A program made the translations under genes and the position numbers. From the NCBI GenBank assembly GCA_964593905.1, contig CAZQLE010000119.1:1-12134 (forward strand): a stretch of 12,134 nt of DNA, in the 5' to 3' direction. The notes beneath the pieces are model-generated. The model did not search any database. It saw nothing but the letters and a program-made list of their open reading frames with translations, and was not told the DNA's origin. Positions 6,962-12,134 of this stretch are shown here, piece by piece. Within the stretch, counting starts at the first letter, position 1. Every line of letters begins with the position of its first letter. This DNA is from CAZQLE01 sp964593905. GTDB lineage: Bacteria > Chloroflexota > Anaerolineae > Anaerolineales > Anaerolineaceae.

Positions 6962-6986
6962 AAAAAAATCGCCGGGGGAACCCCGG
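6962..6986 (-). terminator. Rho-independent terminator of the two-component operon
   Basis: On the - strand CCGGGG (6986-6981), loop TTC and CCCCGG (6977-6972) form a compact 6-bp GC stem, followed by CGA and T7 (6968-6962). It lies about 60 bases after the histidine kinase stop. Confidence 0.8.
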
Positions 6987-7046
6987 TGTTATTTACAAAA
7001 CAATAGAACACTTTGTCATTCAAAAAGTTACGAAAAAGCCGCAGGA

Positions 7047-8633
7047 TCAGGGCTCAGTCTCAACCGGATCGCAAGCCGGCAGATGGATCTGAAACAGGCT
7101 GCCCTGCCCCGGCCAGCTTTCCACCGCCACCGAGCCGCCCATTGCCTCGGTCAATTCTTTCACCAGCGACAGGCCCAACCCCATCCCATATCCGCTGCGG
7201 CGCTGCGGCGAACCACTCTGATAGTATTTTTCCCAGATATGCGGCAGATCTTCGGGCAAAATACCCTCGCCCGTATCTTCCACCTCAATGCAAACCTGCT
7301 CCAAAACAGGGCACACCTCCAACATCACCAGCCCGCCCGGCGAGGTGTGCCGCAGCGCATTCTGCACCAGGTTCACCAGCGCCTGCTCCAGCCGCAGCGG
7401 GTCTGCCAGCGCAAAAATGGTCCGGGGCGGCACGGTCAGCGTCACCTGCACACGTTTGCTCATCCAGGCCAGCCCGGCCAGTGTTTCCACCACCCGCCGC
7501 GCCAGCGCGGTCACCTCCACCGGGCGCAGCGCCACATGCAGCCGCCCGAGTTCGGCCTGCGAGGCAGTTAACAAATCATCCAGAATAATCTGCAGCCGCG
7601 CGGTTTCATATTGAATGGTCGCCAGGTCATGCTGCACTTCCTCAACCGGGCGGTCTTGCCAGGCCTGGGCCAGGGCGCTGCTGTAACCCTGAATGATGGC
7701 CGCCGGGTTGCGCAGCTCGTGGCTGATTCCATCCACCAGTTCGCGCCGGGCCTCCAACAGCCGCCAGACTTTGTCTTTTTCATCCTGCAGCGCCAGCATC
7801 GATTTTTGCAAATCGGCAGCCATCGCGTTTAGATTGGTTTGCAACTGGGCAATTTCATCCTCGCCGTTCACAGCAGCTCGAATTGCAAAATCACCCTTAC
7901 GCAGTTCACGCGTCACAGCAGCCAGATTCTCCAGCCGGACGGTCATTTTTCGCGCCAGCAAAAAAGAAAACAGGGCGGCAGGCGGCAAAACCAAAACCAG
8001 GGTGGCTGTGAACAAAACAAACGACAGAAAAACGATCAGGGTCGCCCAGAACACAGCCCGGGCAAAAGTCGATTCAGGCGGCACACCCCAGATATCGTTC
8101 CCAAACAGGGTCACAAAATAAGCGATAACCCCGATCAGCACCAACATGCCCACGCCCATGCCCACGCATAAAATGGCATGGGTCAGCGCCCACACATACC
8201 GGCGGCGGCGCAGGCGGCCCCAGGCCCGCCAACCCCAGATAACCGCCCGTACCCCCAGATATTCCAGCGCGCTCAACAGAAGAAAAAAACGGGTGCCGGC
8301 CACACCGGCATAACTGTAGCGGATTGCTTCGAAATGGCCCAGGGCGGTCAGCAGCCCAAACACACCCCCCCATACCACCAGCCCAATACCCAATGCCAGC
8401 GCAAATTCTTGCAACACCACCCAACCCGGCGCGCCCGAAAAGAAACGCTGACGCAGCCCGAGCCATCCGGCGCACACCAGCGGCAGCAGCACCAGGTACA
8501 GGCTGAGCACCTGGGGGGTGGTCTCCAGCAAAATCGGGAGCATGGGCAGCAGCAGGGCAGCACAAAGCAGCCCGCCTTCTGCCAGAGACCGGACCGGTGA
8601 AGCTTGAAAAAACAGGGCGCGAATTCGTCTCAT
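7047..8633 (-). CDS. Membrane sensor histidine kinase with HAMP domain
   Basis: This 528-residue kinase senses through the membrane and phosphorylates the partner regulator. About six hydrophobic helices (near 19-37, 42-60, 74-97, 115-133, 148-176 and 195-226) fill the N-terminal half with only short loops, so there is no sizeable extracellular sensor domain. A HAMP-like segment (about 222-275) and a coiled stretch lead to the HisKA domain with VDGISHELRNPAAIIQGY, phospho-acceptor H305. The ATPase domain shows the N box (N421-NALRH to 430), the G1 box EDTGEGI (D453) and the G2 box GYGMGLGLSL (481-490). All catalytic boxes are intact. The ATG overlaps the regulator stop (ATGA, 8630-8633), giving translational coupling, and a terminator follows. 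The stimulus is unknown; the neighbouring divergent ABC exporter suggests an envelope-active compound or membrane stress. Confidence 0.95.
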   Translation of the reverse strand: MRRIRALFFQASPVRSLAEGGLLCAALLLPMLPILLETTPQVLSLYLVLLPLVCAGWLGLRQRFFSGAPGWVVLQEFALALGIGLVVWGGVFGLLTALGHFEAIRYSYAGVAGTRFFLLLSALEYLGVRAVIWGWRAWGRLRRRRYVWALTHAILCVGMGVGMLVLIGVIAYFVTLFGNDIWGVPPESTFARAVFWATLIVFLSFVLFTATLVLVLPPAALFSFLLARKMTVRLENLAAVTRELRKGDFAIRAAVNGEDEIAQLQTNLNAMAADLQKSMLALQDEKDKVWRLLEARRELVDGISHELRNPAAIIQGYSSALAQAWQDRPVEEVQHDLATIQYETARLQIILDDLLTASQAELGRLHVALRPVEVTALARRVVETLAGLAWMSKRVQVTLTVPPRTIFALADPLRLEQALVNLVQNALRHTSPGGLVMLEVCPVLEQVCIEVEDTGEGILPEDLPHIWEKYYQSGSPQRRSGYGMGLGLSLVKELTEAMGGSVAVESWPGQGSLFQIHLPACDPVETEP

Positions 8634-9361
8634 AAGCCCGAACCGGGGTCAGATCCATCGGCCTTTGTCAACCGGCGCATACGATAACCGGCGCCGCGCA
8701 CCGTTTCGAGATGCGCTTCCATGCGGCCCAGTTTTTTTCTCAGGCGCAATACCGCGTTATCCACCGCCCGATCGCCTTCAATAAAAGCAGATTTCCAGAT
8801 CATCTCCACCAGGTAGATGCGGTTAAAGGTGCGTCCCGGGTGCGCAACAAGCAGCGACAACAGTTCAAACTCCATCGCGGTTAACTCCAGCGGCTGCCCA
8901 TCCAGAGCACACACATACGCTTCGCGATCCAGTTCCAGTCCGCCGTAATGAAGGCTGGTTTCAACCGGAAACTGGTCCTTAACCAGGGTCTCACGAATCC
9001 GCTCTGCACGGCGCAAAAGGGCGCGCACCCGTGCGATCAGCTCGGGCAAATTGAACGGTTTCACCAGATAATCATCCGCGCCAACTTCCAACCCCACCAC
9101 CCGGTCGGTCAGATCACCGCGCGCTGTCAACATCAAAACCGGCACGGCCGACGCAGCGCGAATGCGCTTCAGCACATCCAGGCCGTTCATTTCGGGCAGC
9201 ATCCAATCCAGAATCATCAGATCGGGGGCAAGCTGCTGAAAAAGCCGCACAGCTTGCAGCCCATCACCAGCATGCCGCACAGCATACCCGGCCGCTTCCA
9301 ATTCGCGGCGGATAATTTCGGCCAATTTAAGTTCATCTTCAACCAGCAAAATTGTTGTCAT
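8630..9361 (-). CDS. OmpR/PhoB-family response regulator
   Basis: This 243-residue transcription factor is paired with the downstream kinase. The receiver domain (1-118) has the acidic pocket E8-D9, phospho-acceptor D52 in LMILDWMLPEMNG, T79 and K101 (LVKPF). After a linker, the winged-helix DNA-binding domain (about 137-230) shows LTAMEFELLSLLVAHPGRTFNR (161-181), the recognition-helix region DRAVDNAVLRLRKKL (197-211) and the closing RGAGYRM wing (222-228). Two ATGs are possible. I prefer 9361 because AAGGAA lies six bases upstream; the ATG at 9367 would abut that site. The start of the kinase overlaps its stop. It is the first gene of its operon and is divergent from the ABC exporter. I infer that it binds the shared intergenic region, where an 11-bp direct repeat is present. 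Confidence 0.95.
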   Translation of the reverse strand: MTTILLVEDELKLAEIIRRELEAAGYAVRHAGDGLQAVRLFQQLAPDLMILDWMLPEMNGLDVLKRIRAASAVPVLMLTARGDLTDRVVGLEVGADDYLVKPFNLPELIARVRALLRRAERIRETLVKDQFPVETSLHYGGLELDREAYVCALDGQPLELTAMEFELLSLLVAHPGRTFNRIYLVEMIWKSAFIEGDRAVDNAVLRLRKKLGRMEAHLETVRGAGYRMRRLTKADGSDPGSGL

Positions 9362-9367
9362 AGACAT

Positions 9368-9373
9368 TTCCTT
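9368..9373 (-). promoter_or_regulatory. Ribosome binding site deciding the response regulator start
   Basis: AAGGAA (- strand, 9373-9368) is six bases from the ATG at 9361 and zero bases from the ATG at 9367. A TATAAA word (9381-9376) lies immediately upstream. If that is the -10, transcription would start near 9369 and the 9367 ATG could be read leaderless, so both models stay open. Confidence 0.55.
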
Positions 9374-9426
9374 ATTTTATACGCAAAGCCGCGCAGAAAG
9401 ATACAGGCACACCTGAAAAACCTGTT

Positions 9427-9449
9427 TGCGACACAACTGCGACCTGTGT
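9427..9449. promoter_or_regulatory. Candidate response-regulator operator (TGCGAC direct repeat, 11-bp period)
   Basis: TGCGAC occurs at 9427-9432 and again at 9438-9443, exactly 11 bases apart on the same strand. OmpR-family dimers typically bind such tandem half-sites with one-turn spacing. An overlapping inverted pair, ACACA (9431-9435) and TGTGT (9445-9449), and an outer ACAGG/CCTGT pair (9403-9407/9421-9425) add further symmetry. It sits between the divergent regulator and exporter operons. That it binds this regulator is inference. Confidence 0.4.
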
Positions 9450-9507
9450 ACGACCGGGCCGTGACACAGCCCGAATAGAATTATCCCGTTCATTCAGCCG
9501 GTGTCTC

Positions 9508-9536
9508 TTGTAGCAGCACGCAGAAAGCACAAATAT
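9508..9536 (+). promoter_or_regulatory. Weak candidate promoter of the ABC exporter operon
   Basis: TTGTAG (9508-9513) and AAATAT (9531-9536) are separated by 17 bases and lie about 65 bases before the ATPase start. Matches to the -35 and -10 consensus are partial, as would suit an activator-dependent promoter, so this is only a candidate. Confidence 0.22.
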
Positions 9537-9589
9537 TCAGGCTTCTGCTCGAATGCCTGATCGTGACTAAAAAATTAAATCATTCTCAC

Positions 9590-9595
9590 AGGAGG
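9590..9595 (+). promoter_or_regulatory. Ribosome binding site deciding the ATPase start
   Basis: AGGAGG is six bases from the ATG at 9602. This picks MELIIDHVSKRY, the normal beginning of an ABC ATPase, over an in-frame upstream start that would add 13 unrelated residues. Confidence 0.85.
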
Positions 9596-9601
9596 AGAAT
9601 C

Positions 9602-10486
9602 ATGGAATTGATTATCGATCATGTCAGCAAACGGTATGGCAAAGACCAGTGGGCTTTGCGCGACTTCAGTTTGACGTTAACCCCCGGGATCTGGGGTCTG
9701 CTGGGACCCAACGGCGCAGGCAAATCGTCTCTCATGCGCATTCTGGCCACCATCACCCGCCCCAGCCAGGGCGCAGTCTTATGGAATGGGCAAGACATCA
9801 TCCGCCGACCCAATCTGCTGCGCGCTGTGCTGGGCTATCTGCCGCAAGATTTTGGGGTCTATCCCAACCTCAACGCGGTCGAGTTTTTGCAATATATCGC
9901 AGCCGTCAAAGGGCTCGACCGGCCCACCGCCATCCGGCGCATTGCCGAACTGCTCCAGGTCGTCAACCTGACAGAAGTCTGCAAACGCCCGCTGGGCAGC
10001 TATTCAGGCGGCATGAAACAGCGCATCGGCATTGCTCAGGCCCTGTTGAATGACCCCCAACTGTTGATTGTGGATGAACCCACCGTGGGGCTAGACCCCG
10101 AAGAACGGGTGCGGTTTCGCAACCTGCTTTCCGATCTATCGGGCAGCCGCATTGTAATTCTCTCCACCCATATCGTTTCAGATGTGGAAGCCTCGGCAAT
10201 GAAGATCGCCATTCTAAACAAAGGCCGCCTGCTGCGGCAGGCGCCCCCCGAAGCGCTGCTGCAAGCCGTGGAAGGCAAAGTGTGGGAATGGATCATTCCC
10301 TCTGAACATCTGGCGGCCATCCGCCAAAACCATCTGGTCAGCAGCATCACCCGCCGCAGTGATGGCGTGCGCGTGCGCATTGTTCAGGCGCATTCCCCTT
10401 CTGCCGGGGCGCAGTTGGCCGCCCCAGACCTGGAAGATGCCTATCTATATACAGTGGCCGGCAACCCGGCAAAGGTGAATGGATGA
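9602..10486 (+). CDS. ABC transporter ATP-binding protein (drug/ABC-2 exporter type)
   Basis: This 294-residue cytoplasmic ATPase powers the permease encoded directly after it. All motifs are intact: aromatic A-loop region RYG (11-13), Walker A GPNGAGKS (35-42, K41), Q-loop PQDFG (Q82), signature SYSGGMKQR (133-141), Walker B LLIVDEP (154-160, catalytic E159), D-loop GLDP and switch H190 in LSTHIVSD. Residues about 215-294 form the C-terminal extension typical of DrrA/NatA-type ATPases, ending in PDLEDAYLYTV. There is one ATPase gene, so it presumably works as a homodimer. The stop overlaps the permease start by ATGA (10483-10486), indicating coupled translation. The gene is divergent from a two-component system, which suggests regulated efflux. 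The transported substrate is unknown. Confidence 0.95.
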   Translation: MELIIDHVSKRYGKDQWALRDFSLTLTPGIWGLLGPNGAGKSSLMRILATITRPSQGAVLWNGQDIIRRPNLLRAVLGYLPQDFGVYPNLNAVEFLQYIAAVKGLDRPTAIRRIAELLQVVNLTEVCKRPLGSYSGGMKQRIGIAQALLNDPQLLIVDEPTVGLDPEERVRFRNLLSDLSGSRIVILSTHIVSDVEASAMKIAILNKGRLLRQAPPEALLQAVEGKVWEWIIPSEHLAAIRQNHLVSSITRRSDGVRVRIVQAHSPSAGAQLAAPDLEDAYLYTVAGNPAKVNG

Positions 10487-12063
10487 AAACTCAATCGGTG
10501 TTTCTGGCCATGTTGAAGGCCGATTTTTTAGAGCGCACCCGGCGTCCGGGGTTTCTGGTTACGGTCTGTCTGGTGATCTACCTGGGCTATGCAGTAAACA
10601 CCGGGCAGGTACTGATCTTGCTGGGCAATTACCGCGGCATCTATAACTCGGCCTGGGTTGGCAGCCTTATGGCGCTGGTAATCACCTTCTTTCTTGGGCT
10701 CTTTGGCTTCTTTCTGGTTAAAGATGCCATTCAGCGCGATGAAAACAGCGGGGTGGGGCAAATCATTGCCGCCACCTCGCTCAACCGCCCGCAATATCTG
10801 CTGGGAAAATGGGTGAGCAATTTCGCCCTGCTCGCTGCGCTGGTGCTCATTCTGGCATTTGCCGCGCTGCTGATGCAATGTCTGCAAAGCGAAGCCGCAC
10901 AGATCGATATCTGGGCATTGACAGCGCCGCTGCTGCTGGTCGCTCTGCCGATGATGGCCCTGGTGGCCGCCCTCGCAGTGTTCTTTGAGACGGCCGGCTG
11001 GCTGAAAGGCGGATTTGGCAACCTGGTGTATTTTGTTTTATTCAGCGCCCTGTTTATGCTCAGCGCCCGGCTGGCGCAAACGCCCTGGCTCGACGTGACC
11101 GGGATCAGCCTGATTGGGGCCGATATGCGCGCGGCTGCGCGGGCGGCCTTCCCCGATTATGACAACCGGCTCTTGCTGGGCATGATGTCAACCCGACCAC
11201 TGGCAACCTTCGTTTACAGCGGCGTCACCTGGACCGCCACAATTATTTTGCAGCGGCTGGCCTGGCTGATCATTGCGGCAGGTGTGGCGCTTTCAGGTGC
11301 GCTTTTCTTTAACCGTTTTGACCCTTCACGGCGGGTTAAGTTTACCCGCGGGCAAAAAGCGCTACCCGCCCGTGAAGCCCCCCCGGTCGAAGAGCCACAT
11401 TCCCGCCCTGCCGCCCGGTTAACCCCGCTCATCGGGCGCGGCCGTTTTCGTGTGAATCTGCTGCCGCTGGTGCGGCTGGAAACAATGCTGCTGGTGAAGG
11501 GCCAGAAGTGGTACTGGCTGGCCGGGATGGCTGTGTTGTGGCTTGGCTGCGCAGGGGCGCCCTCTGAAAACTACCGCAAATACTTTTTCATGCTGGCCGC
11601 ATTGTGGCCGGTGCTGGTCTGGTCCAGGATGGGTGAACGGGATGCCCATTATCATACCGGGCAGTTGGTCAACTGCGCTGCCCATGCGCCGCTGCGCTTG
11701 CTGTGCGCTGCCTGGCTGGCCGGGGTGCTGTTCACCTGCGCAGTGACCAGCGGCGTTCTGGTCGGCAGACTCATCTTCGCCGAACCGCTCCACCTGTCGG
11801 TCTGGATCCTGGCGGTGCTGTTCATTCCAACGCTGGCGCTCACCCTTGGCGTGTGGGCAAACAACAGCCGGGTGTTTGAGGTGGTCTATCCCATCCTGTG
11901 GTATCTGGGCCCCTTTAACATTCAAAACCAGCTCAGTGGCCTCGATTACCTGGGTCTCCACGCACAGGCACCCGGCCATACCGCCCCCCTGCTATTTACA
12001 GGTTTTGTGGCCCTGCTGCTGATGGCCGCCCATCTCGGCCGCCGCCGGCCAGACAGGGTTTAA
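10483..12063 (+). CDS. ABC-2-type permease, internally duplicated (fused two-half) form
   Basis: This 526-residue membrane protein is the partner of the upstream ATPase. Hydrophobic helices lie near 24-46, 58-80, 112-134, 146-168, 178-198 and 251-275. After a Pro/Arg-rich cytoplasmic linker (about 276-325) they lie near 344-358, 366-382, 404-430, 437-458 and 500-518. The first half carries the ABC-2 coupling motif RDENSGVGQIIAATSLNRPQYLLGKW (R85 to W110). The second half repeats its frame as RDAHYHTGQ...W (R386 to W411) with a constant offset of 301 residues. Ordinary ABC-2 permeases are about half this size with six helices, so one chain probably supplies both membrane halves. It starts at the ATG overlapping the ATPase stop and is followed by a hairpin. 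The substrate is not evident; an exporter role is inferred from family. Confidence 0.9.
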   Translation: MKTQSVFLAMLKADFLERTRRPGFLVTVCLVIYLGYAVNTGQVLILLGNYRGIYNSAWVGSLMALVITFFLGLFGFFLVKDAIQRDENSGVGQIIAATSLNRPQYLLGKWVSNFALLAALVLILAFAALLMQCLQSEAAQIDIWALTAPLLLVALPMMALVAALAVFFETAGWLKGGFGNLVYFVLFSALFMLSARLAQTPWLDVTGISLIGADMRAAARAAFPDYDNRLLLGMMSTRPLATFVYSGVTWTATIILQRLAWLIIAAGVALSGALFFNRFDPSRRVKFTRGQKALPAREAPPVEEPHSRPAARLTPLIGRGRFRVNLLPLVRLETMLLVKGQKWYWLAGMAVLWLGCAGAPSENYRKYFFMLAALWPVLVWSRMGERDAHYHTGQLVNCAAHAPLRLLCAAWLAGVLFTCAVTSGVLVGRLIFAEPLHLSVWILAVLFIPTLALTLGVWANNSRVFEVVYPILWYLGPFNIQNQLSGLDYLGLHAQAPGHTAPLLFTGFVALLLMAAHLGRRRPDRV

Positions 12064-12071
12064 AAAATGTA

Positions 12072-12109
12072 ATCCGCAGCACTTTTTCATCTGAAAAAGT
12101 GCTGCGGAT
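12072..12109. terminator. 38-base near-perfect palindrome, likely two-way terminator
   Basis: Two 18-base arms (12072-12089 and 12092-12109) are exact reverse complements around TC. They begin ATCCGCAGCAC and end GTGCTGCGGAT. It starts nine bases after the permease stop. On the + strand only GTTT follows. On the - strand the stem is followed by TACA and T6 (from 12067-12062), so it may mainly end a convergent gene lying to the right of the window. Confidence 0.7.
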
Positions 12110-12134
12110 GTTTAATCGGCGTCAGGTTCCTCTG

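Noticed and set aside
9392..9527. A 9-base direct repeat CGCAGAAAG at 9392-9400 and 9519-9527 in the regulator/exporter spacer
   Set aside because: One nine-base repeat 127 bases apart has no helical phasing or symmetry and is weak beside the 11-bp-spaced TGCGAC pair. It may be chance.
11419..11979. A 186-codon - strand open frame opposite the permease
   Set aside because: It is Gln/His/Pro-rich, as expected from reading a hydrophobic membrane-protein gene backwards. There is no independent support.
1..12134. CRISPR array, tRNA, insertion sequence, toxin-antitoxin pair or defence system
   Set aside because: I looked for regularly spaced repeats, cloverleaf-like sequences, transposase motifs and small paired genes. 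None is present; all sizeable space is filled by the genes listed.

Overview
The window reads as an ordinary chromosomal stretch of a moderately GC-rich, free-living bacterium. Three things point to the phylum Chloroflexota, perhaps class Anaerolineae: the short self-cleaving SpeD followed by SpeE, an exported WD40 protein with a Thr/Pro-rich linker before a peptidoglycan-binding domain, and a fused ABC-2 permease. This placement is inference; no ribosomal or other marker gene is present. I see no tRNA, rRNA, CRISPR array, insertion sequence, phage gene or plasmid gene.

Layout from left to right. Bases 87-560 (+) encode a small VOC-fold protein. It converges on an 849-residue exported WD40/peptidoglycan-binding protein (682-3231, -), with a two-way terminator between them. 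A 322-base divergent intergenic region follows, then an HD-domain hydrolase and a GT1-type glycosyltransferase (3554-5383, +), probably one transcript. These converge on a polyamine operon, speD-speE (6877 down to 5545, -), again with a two-way terminator between. The speD promoter is close to the sigma-70 consensus and lies just downstream of the terminator that ends the next operon.

That next operon (9361 down to 7047, -) is a two-component system: an OmpR-type response regulator and a six-helix membrane histidine kinase overlapping by ATGA. Divergent from it (9602-12063, +) is an ABC exporter: an ATPase and a large permease, also overlapping by ATGA. The 240 bases between the two operons carry an 11-bp-spaced direct repeat of TGCGAC, the layout expected of an OmpR-family operator. 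The window closes with a 38-base near-perfect palindrome that probably ends transcription.

The genes form three functional groups. SpeD and SpeE make decarboxylated AdoMet and use it for aminopropyl transfer. The two-component system plus ABC exporter looks like a self-contained membrane-stress or efflux module. The WD40 and glycosyltransferase genes suggest envelope functions. I found no clear sign of an undescribed defence or mobile system. The most notable features are the internally duplicated permease with a degenerate second half, the putative operator between the two-component system and the exporter, and the WD40/peptidoglycan-binding architecture with its cysteine cluster.
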